Part shown: in pieces, positions 1 through 8,362 of the stretch | Layout: each line of letters opens with the position of its first letter | Position numbering within the stretch: position 1 is the first letter of the stretch | Assembly (NCBI GenBank): GCA_028694115.1 | Contig: JAQUUB010000055.1 | Span: 1 to 27,062, forward strand | Source: Lachnospiraceae bacterium | Lineage (GTDB): Bacteria; Bacillota_A; Clostridia; Lachnospirales; Lachnospiraceae | Length of the DNA stretch: 27,062 nucleotides | Reading direction: 5' to 3' | The notes under the pieces: generated by a model | Told to the model about the DNA's origin: nothing | The model's database searches: none | The model's input: the letters and a program-made list of their open reading frames with translations, nothing else | Made by a program: the position numbers and the translations under genes

Positions 1-54
1 GTTTTAGCAAATACAAAAAAGTAAAAATACACCATGAAAATCTGACAAAATGAC

Positions 55-97
55 AAACCCGCCAGCCAGTATATTTACTGGTCCGACGGGTTTTTTT
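55..97 (+). terminator. Rho-independent terminator for a gene left of the window
   Basis: The sequence shows an interrupted stem, ACCCG...CCAGTA pairing with TACTGG...CGGGT around a TATT loop, followed directly by seven T on the plus strand. This is the usual layout of an intrinsic terminator for plus-strand transcription entering from the left. On the minus strand the same hairpin lies in the leader of the promoter at 131-159, but there it lacks a clean U-run. Confidence 0.7.
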
Positions 98-130
98 ATA
101 CTTGTTAAACTGCAAAAGTCAGGTTATTAT

Positions 131-159
131 ATTCTAGTAATTTAGATCTCTTCTGTCAA
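131..159 (-). promoter_or_regulatory. sigma-A-type promoter reading out of the left edge
   Basis: On the minus strand, TTGACA (154-159) is followed by a 17-nt spacer and TAGAAT (131-136), close to the vegetative consensus. The predicted start is near 124. The transcript would run off the left edge with a leader of at least 120 nt that contains the hairpin at 55-97. The gene it serves is not in the window. Confidence 0.65.
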
Positions 160-186
160 CCCCTAAATCTAAATATTTAAAGCAAA

Positions 187-279
187 CTAGTGAGAAGAAG
201 ACGCTTGCGGCTTCTTCAGGTGTGAGATTTAGTAATTCTTAGGAGTAGTATTTTCACTCCTTAGAGTTACTTCTCACAC
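187..279. other. nested inverted repeats after the GerMN gene
   Basis: Three pairings are visible. One hairpin (194-217) has arms GAAGAAG/CTTCTTC with an inner CGC/GCG. A second (241-261) has arms AGGAGT/ACTCCT. The segment 270-279 can pair either with 190-197 (GTGAGAAG/CTTCTCAC) or with 220-226 (GTGTGAG/CTCACAC), so the two outer pairings exclude each other. On the minus strand this lies immediately downstream of the GerMN lipoprotein stop codon. It may act as a terminator or 3' structure, but no long U-run follows. Confidence 0.5.
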
Positions 280-1376
280 TTCATCGTCTGTCCCTTCTTA
301 AATAAGAGATGTCCAGACTCATAGGGTTTTTGTTCCACCGTAAGGAATACTTCCTGCACCCCATAGTATCTTCCAACTGTGTTCACTATCGCTTGTAAAA
401 TCGCGCTTTCATATCCAGACCCAACATTCATATCGGTTATGAATTCTTTAGAAAGATCAATATAAGCAATCCCATCGTCTCCAAGATACATGGAATAAAT
501 CTTCGTATTAATACTCATGATTGGAAGCGTATCCTTTTTTTCCTCTACTGTCTTAATCACTGCATCCTGAATGACCTCTCTCGTGATATCATTCGTATGG
601 AAAGTCAACGTAACTGTTTCCGTATTTACCTTCTCATCGATATCTACATAGTATAAATCAATCATCTGTGAATATGCAGTATTCTCCTTAATCTCTTTTA
701 TGGAAGAAGTAACCACCATGCCTTCAGACTCATAGACTCTCTTTACTAAGCCGATTTCTTTTGCGTAGTATTCCTTTATCGTATATTCACTCTCACCATC
801 CACCTGCGTATTCACTTGGATTGTCTGGTAGATTCCCATGGGTGTTGAAACCTCAACATTAACACCAGATATAAAGCGTCTCCTGCCATCAGGCAGAGTC
901 CACTCTGTACCTACCTCTAACGGTTCTTTTAACAGGATTTCCTTTTCCCCTTGCTCTCCTTCCTGATCCATCAGGTTGTCACGATAGTAACATTCTGGTC
1001 TTGAAAGGATCACTCTCACTTCCCCATTTTGCTTTTCTATTACACGAACCTCCTCTGTCCCACCATTATTGGTCCGTGTCTGCATACGATTCTTTCCCTC
1101 ATCAATAAAATCGATAACCATTTGAAACCCAGCATACTCATTTCCCTCGCCTTCAAAGATGGATATCGTATCTTTTTTAAAAGGGAAGTAGTCATCAAGT
1201 GTTGCTTTCTCAATTTGCACTGCTTCTTCTTGGTTTGTTTTATCTGACTGATTTGTATTATCTTTCTGGTCTGTGTTTTCTACTGTTTTCTCATCTTTAT
1301 CTATATCATTTTCTTTGCATGCAGAAAATGTAATCACCGCACAAAAAATTGCTACTGCTACAAATATTTTTTTCAT
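267..1376 (-). CDS. GerMN-domain lipoprotein
   Basis: This is a 369-residue exported lipoprotein. A short signal peptide ends in a lipobox with Cys20 (ITFSAC), followed by a low-complexity Asp/Asn/Lys/Gln-rich linker to about residue 55. Residues about 60-235 form a beta-rich region I do not recognise. Residues about 250-355 match the GerMN pattern (VTLTFHTNDI..., YLGDDGIAYIDLSKEF, ESAILQAIVNTV). GerMN domains occur in the germination and sporulation protein GerM and in other cell-envelope lipoproteins, so a role in the spore or cell envelope is inferred and the exact function is unknown. The ATG start has a GGAG ribosome-binding site about 8 nt upstream. A possible -10 (TATAAT, 1468-1473) lies about 90 bp upstream, but no convincing -35 is seen. 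The gene appears monocistronic, because a terminator at 1551-1582 separates it from the upstream SpoIID/BrkB pair. Confidence 0.85.
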   Translation of the reverse strand: MKKIFVAVAIFCAVITFSACKENDIDKDEKTVENTDQKDNTNQSDKTNQEEAVQIEKATLDDYFPFKKDTISIFEGEGNEYAGFQMVIDFIDEGKNRMQTRTNNGGTEEVRVIEKQNGEVRVILSRPECYYRDNLMDQEGEQGEKEILLKEPLEVGTEWTLPDGRRRFISGVNVEVSTPMGIYQTIQVNTQVDGESEYTIKEYYAKEIGLVKRVYESEGMVVTSSIKEIKENTAYSQMIDLYYVDIDEKVNTETVTLTFHTNDITREVIQDAVIKTVEEKKDTLPIMSINTKIYSMYLGDDGIAYIDLSKEFITDMNVGSGYESAILQAIVNTVGRYYGVQEVFLTVEQKPYESGHLLFKKGQTMKCEK

Positions 1377-1550
1377 AGTTAATCTCCATTTCTGCTTTTA
1401 AATTTAAACCTGTATTTCAAATTACAGCCTATAAATATTTAATTCTATAAACTACCTCTTTACTCCTATTATAGTCTGTATATGGATGCTTTTTTATTCT
1501 TCCTATCGTAATATAATCAAACAAGCAGATAGATTGTTCTTAAATCATAG

Positions 1551-1582
1551 AAAAAAGCGACAACCAAAATTCTGACTGTCGC
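1551..1582 (-). terminator. terminator of the spoIID-like / brkB-like operon
   Basis: On the minus strand, GCGACA pairs with TGTCGC across a 14-nt loop and is followed by six T. It sits 16 bp after the stop codon of the YihY/BrkB gene. Confidence 0.85.
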
Positions 1583-1597
1583 CTTTCTTAGATAAAT

Positions 1598-2455
1598 CTA
1601 AAACCGAAATAACTTTTTTTTATGTTTATTATGCAAATAAACAAACGTTGGCTCAAAATATGCATTAATCTGGGCACCTAATAGCATAATCGACATACAG
1701 AAGTAAAGCCATAGCATAACAATGATTACGGTAGTTAAGCTTCCATACATACTAAAGCCATGAAAGTAATCAATATAGATAGAAAAGCCAAAGGAAAAAC
1801 AAGACCAAACTACTGAAGAGAAAACAGCACCTGGAAGCTGAGAGACAAAACTCGCTTTCCTATTCGGAATCCATTCATATAATGCCATAAACATAAATGT
1901 CAATAAGCTTAATGTCAACAGAAACCGAAAATTAACAACAACACTAAAAAACTTAGAAAGATAAGTAAAGTTCTTAACTAATACTTCCTGCAAAGAATTG
2001 CTAAAAACCATAACGAGTAAACATAATACAACCGCTATAATCAAAACTACTGTATAGAACGCAGAACGAATCCGGAGCATGATATAATTTCTAGTTTCAT
2101 CTACTTCATATACAGAGTTTAATCCTCTTGTAATTGCAAGAACACCTTTTCCCGCAGACCACATCGTCGCAATCGCAGTAATCGAAATAATTGCTGGTGA
2201 CTTACCATATAATTCATCAATAATATTAATAGCCAATCCATCAATGCTGTCAGGCAAAAAATTTACCGCGACAGATAAAATATCTGCTTTACTAACAGGT
2301 GTATAGGGAATAATCGTTAATAAAAGCATAACACATGGAATCAAAGATATAAAAATAAAAAATGCTGCACTTGATGCATAGGCACCTACATGATTATTAT
2401 TAAGTTCCTCTGTAAAGCCCTTCATTACACGATAAGCTTTAATCATTACACTCAT
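1598..2455 (-). CDS. YihY/BrkB-family inner membrane protein
   Basis: This 285-residue integral membrane protein has about six hydrophobic segments. The family signature is visible: an N-terminal AYASSAAFFIFISLIPCVML segment, the ATMWSAGKGVLAITRGLNSVY stretch near residues 95-117, and a C-terminal PGAVFSSVVWSCFSF...YGSLTTVIIVMLWLYFC region. These place it in the YihY/virulence factor BrkB family (historically called RNase BN, a name now considered wrong for this family). Its molecular function is not established, and transport or envelope roles have been suggested. The ATG has a GAGGAG site 7 nt upstream. Its first 17 bp overlap the end of the SpoIID-like gene, implying translational coupling in a two-gene operon. 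The tail is basic (HNKHKKKLFRF) and presumably cytoplasmic. Confidence 0.92.
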   Translation of the reverse strand: MSVMIKAYRVMKGFTEELNNNHVGAYASSAAFFIFISLIPCVMLLLTIIPYTPVSKADILSVAVNFLPDSIDGLAINIIDELYGKSPAIISITAIATMWSAGKGVLAITRGLNSVYEVDETRNYIMLRIRSAFYTVVLIIAVVLCLLVMVFSNSLQEVLVKNFTYLSKFFSVVVNFRFLLTLSLLTFMFMALYEWIPNRKASFVSQLPGAVFSSVVWSCFSFGFSIYIDYFHGFSMYGSLTTVIIVMLWLYFCMSIMLLGAQINAYFEPTFVYLHNKHKKKLFRF

Positions 2456-4151
2456 AAGAAAGCTCCTCTATTTCTACTTTGCAATAAAAATCATTCAGTA
2501 TTTCTTCATATTTTAAACCCGTCTTTGCCATTTCATTTGCACCAAATTGTGACATTCCGGCTCCATGACCAAATCCGCCACCCACTAAATTATAGCAGTC
2601 ATTTTTTACTTTTTCTATATAAAAATATGCACTTGGAAGTAAAGAGGTTCCAATACAAGTGGAATCATTATTTCTTGTAATCTCTTCTCCAACTCCTGCC
2701 AGCACATATCTTACATTATATTCACCAATAATACAAGCTGTACTTTTACTCCCCTTTATGATTAATTTTTCTATAATTCCACCCATTCCACGCTGTTTTA
2801 CGGTTATATTTTTGATTTTTCCTAACCTCTTTGGTTCTTTGCTTTCATAGTTTTCACCATGTGTTTTAACTAAAATGTTATCAGGTTCTAATTGATATCG
2901 TTCCCGAATTCTCTCTTCTATACATGATAATGTATCCTTTTTAATACTCATTTTCCATCGAAACCATGGTTCATCACTTTCATAGGCGCTTTCACATTTA
3001 TTATTAATAAATTTTCTGAAATCATTCTCATTTTCCAAATGATACGTCAAATCTCCCTCGCCGATAAATCTGGAATCTATATACGGAAGATTATTTTCAT
3101 CACTGCTACCCCAGATTCGTCCGTCTGTAGTTACTCCACAGGATGTCGAAAAATAATATGCCGTAATGGGCTGCCCCTCGTAAAGCATAATTTTCCCCCG
3201 TGTATCATCAACTGCTTTTGATGATTTTTCTCTTTCCTCTATATTGTTATATACCTGAAAATTGGTCGAATCATCTACATGTGCCATGTACTCAGGATAA
3301 CCGGGATTTCGTAACGCATTAAAAGCGTAGGTTCTTGCCGCAACTGCCTGTACCTTCAAAGCCTCTTCTTCAAAGGAAACTGGCATTTCACTTGATACTA
3401 CACATTTTAAATACTGCTCTAAACTTAATTCATTAATCATTACAAGATTGTCTTCAACCTTTCTGATTTCCAGTTTTCCATGGTAACATGGTACCCCTTC
3501 ACTTCTGGTTAGCGATAGTATTGAGATGCCCGAATCTTTTTCTGGTTCTATGTATATTTTTTCTTCTTCTTTAAAATATTTTTCTTTACATCCTAAGGTG
3601 AGCTTTTTGCCTTCTTTTATCTTTTTTTTCTCTTTTCCATACGTTAAGTACATGATATCGTCTGATTGTAACACTATTTCTTCATGATAAATGCTGGAAA
3701 AATGATTGGTCATTAATACAACCCTAATCACACCTTCCTTTTCATAATCTTTCATTGTTTTTTCGTGTTCGTCACTTTCTTCTGACACAGACTCATGTTC
3801 TTCAATTTCTTCGTCCACTATATTCTCTTCCTCTTTATTTTCCTGCTCTTTATTTTCCTGTTCTTTTCTTTCAATGTTCTCATTGCTTTTCTTTTCTGAG
3901 GTTTCTTGTTCTAATTGACTTTCCTTCTCTTGTTCCTTAATTTCCTCTACAACATTTCTCTCTACAACTACACTTTGATAATCTTTTATTTCATAAATTT
4001 TAAATGCAAAATTGAGCAATAGTAATAAGAAGCACAGTTTTTTCCACGGATTGTTCTTTTTGGGAATTCCCGATACCATGCTTCTTATATCTTTTTTCAT
4101 TTTTTTTTCATTATGGTTTATTTTTCTTCTTAATTTATTTAATTCATTCAT
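2439..4151 (-). CDS. SpoIID/LytB-domain membrane-anchored protein
   Basis: This 570-residue protein has a basic cytoplasmic N-terminus, one membrane anchor (about 38-50), a very acidic Glu/Lys/Asn-rich linker (about 65-135), and a C-terminal SpoIID/LytB domain from about residue 225. The expected glycosidase signature is present: SSEMP with the catalytic-type Glu255, AVAARTYAF (270-277), the DSTNFQVY segment, YFSTSCG (333-339) and GGGFGHGAGMSQFGA near the end. SpoIID is a lytic transglycosylase that trims denuded glycan strands during engulfment. This protein is longer than classical SpoIID (about 340 residues) because of the linker, so it may be a paralogue rather than spoIID itself. The start has only a weak ribosome-binding site (GGGCC), so the start is less certain than for most genes here. 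It is first in an operon with the BrkB-like gene. Confidence 0.88.
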   Translation of the reverse strand: MNELNKLRRKINHNEKKMKKDIRSMVSGIPKKNNPWKKLCFLLLLLNFAFKIYEIKDYQSVVVERNVVEEIKEQEKESQLEQETSEKKSNENIERKEQENKEQENKEEENIVDEEIEEHESVSEESDEHEKTMKDYEKEGVIRVVLMTNHFSSIYHEEIVLQSDDIMYLTYGKEKKKIKEGKKLTLGCKEKYFKEEEKIYIEPEKDSGISILSLTRSEGVPCYHGKLEIRKVEDNLVMINELSLEQYLKCVVSSEMPVSFEEEALKVQAVAARTYAFNALRNPGYPEYMAHVDDSTNFQVYNNIEEREKSSKAVDDTRGKIMLYEGQPITAYYFSTSCGVTTDGRIWGSSDENNLPYIDSRFIGEGDLTYHLENENDFRKFINNKCESAYESDEPWFRWKMSIKKDTLSCIEERIRERYQLEPDNILVKTHGENYESKEPKRLGKIKNITVKQRGMGGIIEKLIIKGSKSTACIIGEYNVRYVLAGVGEEITRNNDSTCIGTSLLPSAYFYIEKVKNDCYNLVGGGFGHGAGMSQFGANEMAKTGLKYEEILNDFYCKVEIEELSYECND

Positions 4152-4292
4152 TATTGGCCCATTCTATTCTAAAAAGCATGTTGTAACAATCAAAAAAACC
4201 TCATATTAATCGACATACATTTTTATATATACGAAAACAGGTGAGGGATTATTCTTGTTCCAAAATAATGAATAAAATAAAAAGGTGCACTC

Positions 4293-4332
4293 AAAAAGGC
4301 AAATAAAAAGAAATCTTTTTATTTGCCTTTTT
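4293..4332 (-). terminator. perfect 18-bp hairpin terminator of the 6S-like RNA
   Basis: Arms of 18 bp pair perfectly around the tetranucleotide AAAT. The stem begins with five A and ends with five T on both strands, so it can act in both directions. On the minus strand it directly follows the closing stem of the structured RNA. Confidence 0.9.
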
Positions 4333-4336
4333 CATG

Positions 4337-4520
4337 CCCCAAAATGCCGGTTCCTGTCTTTTGACTCCTAGCGATGCTAGGTGGGTAGCCGCAACTCATT
4401 CGCTGTCTTCCACTGCTTCGGCTAAGCCGGGAGGCTTGACATAGAATTTTGTAATTTAGGAATCCCGTTTAAAGTAAATGTAGGTTCAATACAACAGGAG
4501 TTATCGAACACTTTAGGTTA
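4337..4520 (-). ncRNA. ssrS: 6S-like regulatory RNA
   Basis: A minus-strand transcription unit without an open reading frame runs from a strong promoter (4526-4554) to a perfect terminator (4293-4332), giving about 185 nt before the terminator. Its ends pair: CCUAAAGUG near the 5' end with CAUUUUGGG near the 3' end. Inside, CCUGU/ACAGG, UUGA/UCAA and CCUA/UAGG continue an interrupted rod, leading to a large unpaired centre that holds small hairpins (AAGCC/GGCUU and CCUAGC/GCUAGG). A long bulged rod with a central bubble and about 180-200 nt length is the architecture of 6S RNA, which mimics an open promoter and binds sigma-A RNA polymerase. The assignment rests on architecture and general resemblance and was not tested with a covariance model. 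That this is a structured ncRNA is more certain than that it is 6S. Confidence 0.65.
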
Positions 4521-4525
4521 CTATT

Positions 4526-4554
4526 ATTATACTCAAAAATAAAATTAAAATCAA
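4526..4554 (-). promoter_or_regulatory. sigma-A promoter of the 6S-like RNA
   Basis: On the minus strand, TTGATT (4549-4554), a 17-nt spacer and a perfect TATAAT (4526-4531) are seen. The predicted start is near 4519-4521. It lies just beyond the PEP carboxykinase terminator, so the RNA is independently transcribed. Confidence 0.8.
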
Positions 4555-4591
4555 TCATTGACAAGCATATTTGAGATGTATTTTTTACCAA

Positions 4592-4630
4592 ATAAAACGA
4601 GCGTATTACTTAAAAAGTAACACGCCCGTT
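4592..4630 (-). terminator. terminator of the PEP carboxykinase gene
   Basis: On the minus strand, AACGGGCGTGTTACTT pairs with AAGTAATACGCTCGTT with two mismatches, followed by a T-rich run. It starts 16 bp after the stop codon. Confidence 0.85.
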
Positions 4631-4646
4631 TGCTGGTATCTTTTAA

Positions 4647-6350
4647 TTAAAGAGCTTTTGCTTCTTCAACAATTTTCTTTAATGCTTCAAGAGCTTCCTC
4701 TGGAAGTTTATCATAACCATCTTTCTTTGTTGCAAATCCTTCAACAGCATTTACACGATTCTGCATAGCTGACTGTAACTGAGCAACATAATCTTTGTCT
4801 CCTAAATCAGGAACAAAGCCTTCCCAATCCATGATTTCGATATCTAAGAAAGGTCCCCATTGTTTGAAAGCATCTTTTGCTTTTCCTTCTACGATCGCTT
4901 CAAGAATTCCTAAAGTATCAGCTGGTTTAACCTTTTTGCCCATGAAATCGCCTGTATTAACGATATAGCAATCAACATTTTTCTCTTCAACGAGTTTTTT
5001 GAATTTTACATAATCGTTTACTAAAGGATAGGTTCTAAATGGGTTAGCATAAGGAACAATACGAAGTGCGCTTAAGTCAGTACCTGCTGCAACACGTTCT
5101 GCAGTTGATGTTTTTGTAGCAAGTGTAGCACCCATAACTGATGCTAAAGCTGCACCTTTCAATTTAACAACTGGTGGAATTGTAGGATCTTTCATAATCC
5201 AGAAAATAGCATTAACTGGGGAATTGATCTTGTCCACACGGTTAGGTGACCATAATTTAGATTTAATAGCACGTCCATTACCATTTCTGATATCTTCTGT
5301 TACTAACTGAATCTTACCATTTTCATCAAGTGTACATGAGCAGTTCTGAGCGGATAATAAATAATCATTATCAGGACATCCTGTAGGATAATCTGATGTT
5401 TTATCAAAGTAAGTAGGCTCTAAAGCTACGGATGAACAGGTATCTGTATTGATGATAAAAGCATCATCATGAAGTACAGTGATAGGATATTTTCCACCAT
5501 GTTTTGCATGAGTAAGTGTTGATTTTCCTGATCCTGAAAGACCAAATACAGATGCAACATATTTTGAACCATCAGCTAATGAGTATTCTTTCTGTCCACC
5601 ATGGCAAGAAGCATATCCATTTCTGTTTGCAATCGCCCAAGCCATTGTAAGAGTACCTTTTTTGTGCTCTCCAAAATATTTCATACCAAGAATACAAGCA
5701 CAGTTTTGTTCTGTATCAAAGTAGCAAAGAGTTAAAGGATCGCTTAAGCAGCTGTAATCAACGTCTGGACGATTTCCTGGTACCCACTGAGGATCTGAGA
5801 AAATATAAACATCTGCTTCTTTTCCATCTCCAATTGCAACTGAATTTTTATACATTTTTACATACTCATCTGACATATACTGGAAGTTCAGCATCCAGTT
5901 ATACATAATGTTTTCTTCACCTTCTGGAATAAGGAGATGAGCTTTTACCATAAATTCTGGATCAAGACCAACAAATACTTCTGCATGATACATCTGTTTC
6001 CAACGTGTCTCGTAAACAGCATCCATAGCTACTTTATCAAGTTTTCCTGCATCAACTCCTGGCTCTCCTTTAATACGACGAGCTCCTGCATAACGTCCTG
6101 TTACTGCACCATCATTAAATAAAAGAACTTTTGCATCTTTTTCAAGACCAAATTCTTCACCTCTTAAAATTGGCATATCTGTTACGACTGTTCCTGGTGA
6201 ATTCTTTGCTAATTCATAAGCTTCTTTTAAGGTATTAACTTTAATTACATTATTACCATAAAAAGCAGCTTCGATAATAGAACGAGTTTTGGAAAAACCA
6301 GGTTTTCCTGCTCCGATTTCACTGATTGGATAGTACGCTTTTGTTGACAT
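4647..6350 (-). CDS. pckA: phosphoenolpyruvate carboxykinase (ATP)
   Basis: This cytosolic enzyme interconverts oxaloacetate plus ATP with phosphoenolpyruvate, CO2 and ADP. In fermenting anaerobes it often runs toward oxaloacetate, conserving ATP. The 567-residue sequence shows the nucleotide P-loop GLSGSGKST (270-278), the metal-binding HDDAF segment (294-298), the KYFGEHKKG motif (224-232) and RYAGARR (86-92), all expected for the PEPCK fold. It is slightly longer than classical ATP-PEPCK (about 530-540). HDDAF replaces the more usual GDDEH, so it belongs to a divergent clostridial branch. ATP specificity is inferred from the P-loop. The ATG has a GGAGG site 8 nt upstream. It has its own promoter (6446-6475) and terminator (4592-4630), so it can be transcribed alone although it lies downstream of pepP in the same direction. 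Confidence 0.95.
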   Translation of the reverse strand: MSTKAYYPISEIGAGKPGFSKTRSIIEAAFYGNNVIKVNTLKEAYELAKNSPGTVVTDMPILRGEEFGLEKDAKVLLFNDGAVTGRYAGARRIKGEPGVDAGKLDKVAMDAVYETRWKQMYHAEVFVGLDPEFMVKAHLLIPEGEENIMYNWMLNFQYMSDEYVKMYKNSVAIGDGKEADVYIFSDPQWVPGNRPDVDYSCLSDPLTLCYFDTEQNCACILGMKYFGEHKKGTLTMAWAIANRNGYASCHGGQKEYSLADGSKYVASVFGLSGSGKSTLTHAKHGGKYPITVLHDDAFIINTDTCSSVALEPTYFDKTSDYPTGCPDNDYLLSAQNCSCTLDENGKIQLVTEDIRNGNGRAIKSKLWSPNRVDKINSPVNAIFWIMKDPTIPPVVKLKGAALASVMGATLATKTSTAERVAAGTDLSALRIVPYANPFRTYPLVNDYVKFKKLVEEKNVDCYIVNTGDFMGKKVKPADTLGILEAIVEGKAKDAFKQWGPFLDIEIMDWEGFVPDLGDKDYVAQLQSAMQNRVNAVEGFATKKDGYDKLPEEALEALKKIVEEAKAL

Positions 6351-6445
6351 ATTTCGTCCTCCTTGTAATTTGTAATTTATTTTTAACTCTAATGAGCTAT
6401 TACCATGTAATAATTCTTTTCACATTTACCTCGACCACCTTGAGT

Positions 6446-6475
6446 ATTATCTCACAGCATACTTCATATAGTCAA
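6446..6475 (-). promoter_or_regulatory. sigma-A promoter of pckA
   Basis: On the minus strand, TTGACT (6470-6475), an 18-nt spacer and GATAAT (6446-6451) are seen. The predicted start near 6439 gives a leader of about 90 nt before the pckA ATG. Confidence 0.7.
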
Positions 6476-6556
6476 TATTTTTTGTCATATAAATTGTTAA
6501 TTATTTGTAAAATAGTATCCAAAATTTATTAAAAAATTCTGAACTCTAACAATCGG

Positions 6557-8359
6557 TTAAAGCGAAATTGGTCTTGTAACACCAAACAACCATTCCTTTT
6601 CCTCTTTATCTAAATAGGGACTTATTTTTTTATAGACACTTTGATGATATTTATTTAATTTTTCTATTTCATTTTTACTCATAAACATGGGTTCAATTCC
6701 CTCGATGTCAATCGGAACATAGGTTAATGTTTCAAATTCCATAAACTGACCATCGGAAGTTTCCTCTGTCTTATTACAAAGCATCACATTTTCAATTCGA
6801 ATACCATACTCGCCTGCTCGATATACTCCTGGCTCATTTGTTACAAGCATTCCTTCCTCAAAAACTGCATCGGAAAGTGGGTCCATGCTTTTAAAACGGA
6901 TTGCTTGGGGTCCTTCATGTACATTTAACATATACCCAATTCCATGTCCGGTTCCACATTTGTAGTCTATTCCCATTTCCCAAAGTGGCTGACGCGCCAG
7001 GATATCCAGATTCCTTCCTGTGCAGCCATGCAGAAATTTACAAAAGCTTAAGTTTAACATTCCACATGTAACAGCTGTATAATGTCTTTTTACATCATCA
7101 CTTAACTTCCCTAGTACAATGGTCCTTGTTACATCTGTCGTACCACCCTGGTATTGTCCCCCAGAATCGACTAGCAACATTCCCTCATCATCTAAAAATA
7201 CTTCTCTTTCTTTACTAGGTTCATAATGCATCATTGCTGCATTCTCCTGATAAGCACTAATTGTAGCAAATGAATCCTGGATATATTCAGGGATTTCTTT
7301 TCGTAGGCTTTTCAGATAATTCGCAACGCTAAATTCTGTTAATTTTCTAATATCACGATTCGTTTTTAGGTAAAATAGAAATTTCGTTACCGCAACACTA
7401 TCTTTCAAAAAAACATTTTTTATATTTTTCTGTTCTGTTTCATTTTTAACCGCTTTCAAGATTTCGGTTGGCCATTGACCATTTTTAATTTTGGCATGTT
7501 TTGAAATTAACGAGGTATCGTAAAAATTTAAATGGCGCTCATCTACCAGAATAATTTTCTCATGTTCAAAAATATCTTTTAATATTTGGTCTTTTTTCTC
7601 ATATGCTTCGATTGTAAATCCTTGATTTTCACTAAACGCAGCCAGCTGTTCTGTTATAATGGTTTCCTGTACAAATAAAATACATTTTTCTCCATCAATA
7701 TAAGCATAAGAAAGTGCAACAGGATTATATACTACATCTTTCCCTCTGATATTAAAGAGCCACATCACATCATCTAATTTACTAATAAAGGTAGCATCCG
7801 CTTTTACATTTTTTAAATAATCTCTCACTTTGAAAAGTTTATCTTTTACACTCATTCCACTGATTTCATCTGGTAGAATTGATACAGGATTGCAGGGCAG
7901 TAAGGGACGATTGGTCCATAGTTCCTCCACTAAATCAGCACAATACTCAAATTTCATTTGATTTTGAGTACATAAATCCTCTACTTTACGTGCAAAAGCA
8001 GTTGATAAGACTCTTCCATTGGCACCAATCGTTGCATGTTCGTGTAATGCAGTTTGAAGATATTCAAGAATTGTAGGCACATCTTTTTCACCCATTCGAC
8101 AGAGTATGATTCCCGAATTGGTTAATTCTTGTTCTGCTTGTATGAAATATCTACCGTCTGTCCATAATAAAGCTTCTTCTTTTGTCACAACTAAAGTACC
8201 GTTCGATCCTGTAAAACCCGAAAAATATTCTCTGGCCTTATAAAAATCACTTACATACTCTGAGTTATGATAATCACTTGTTGGAATGATATACGCATCA
8301 AGTCCATATTCCTGCATTTTGTTTTGAAGTTTATGAATTCTCGTCTTTATGCATTCCAT
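6557..8359 (-). CDS. pepP: Xaa-Pro aminopeptidase, M24 family
   Basis: This 600-residue cytosolic metallopeptidase releases N-terminal residues preceding proline. It has the three-domain layout of long aminopeptidase P proteins: two creatinase-like N-terminal domains (TSDYHNSEYVSDFY, FTGSNGTLVVT, LWTDGRYFIQA) and a C-terminal pita-bread catalytic domain. The expected dinuclear metal ligands are present: Asp398 (LLVDSGGQY), Asp409 (GTTDVTRT), His472 (GTGHGIGY), Glu509 (NEPGVY) and Glu523 (GIRIENV). Length and order match the eukaryotic XPNPEP1-like class rather than the shorter E. coli PepP. It follows deoC after 3 bp, so the two are almost certainly cotranscribed. No terminator was found between its stop and the pckA promoter, so some read-through into pckA is possible. 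Confidence 0.95.
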   Translation of the reverse strand: MECIKTRIHKLQNKMQEYGLDAYIIPTSDYHNSEYVSDFYKAREYFSGFTGSNGTLVVTKEEALLWTDGRYFIQAEQELTNSGIILCRMGEKDVPTILEYLQTALHEHATIGANGRVLSTAFARKVEDLCTQNQMKFEYCADLVEELWTNRPLLPCNPVSILPDEISGMSVKDKLFKVRDYLKNVKADATFISKLDDVMWLFNIRGKDVVYNPVALSYAYIDGEKCILFVQETIITEQLAAFSENQGFTIEAYEKKDQILKDIFEHEKIILVDERHLNFYDTSLISKHAKIKNGQWPTEILKAVKNETEQKNIKNVFLKDSVAVTKFLFYLKTNRDIRKLTEFSVANYLKSLRKEIPEYIQDSFATISAYQENAAMMHYEPSKEREVFLDDEGMLLVDSGGQYQGGTTDVTRTIVLGKLSDDVKRHYTAVTCGMLNLSFCKFLHGCTGRNLDILARQPLWEMGIDYKCGTGHGIGYMLNVHEGPQAIRFKSMDPLSDAVFEEGMLVTNEPGVYRAGEYGIRIENVMLCNKTEETSDGQFMEFETLTYVPIDIEGIEPMFMSKNEIEKLNKYHQSVYKKISPYLDKEEKEWLFGVTRPISL

Positions 8360-8362
8360 GAT

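Noticed and set aside
1029..1247. Plus-strand frame over the GerMN lipoprotein gene
   Set aside because: It has no ribosome-binding site or recognisable domain and lies opposite a well-supported gene.
4152..4292. Sporulation sigma-factor promoter for the SpoIID-like gene
   Set aside because: Several AT-rich partial matches were seen, but none had both elements at proper spacing, so no promoter is claimed.
4571..4768. Small plus-strand frame crossing the pckA terminator
   Set aside because: It runs through a terminator hairpin into the conserved end of pckA on the other strand and has no ribosome-binding site.
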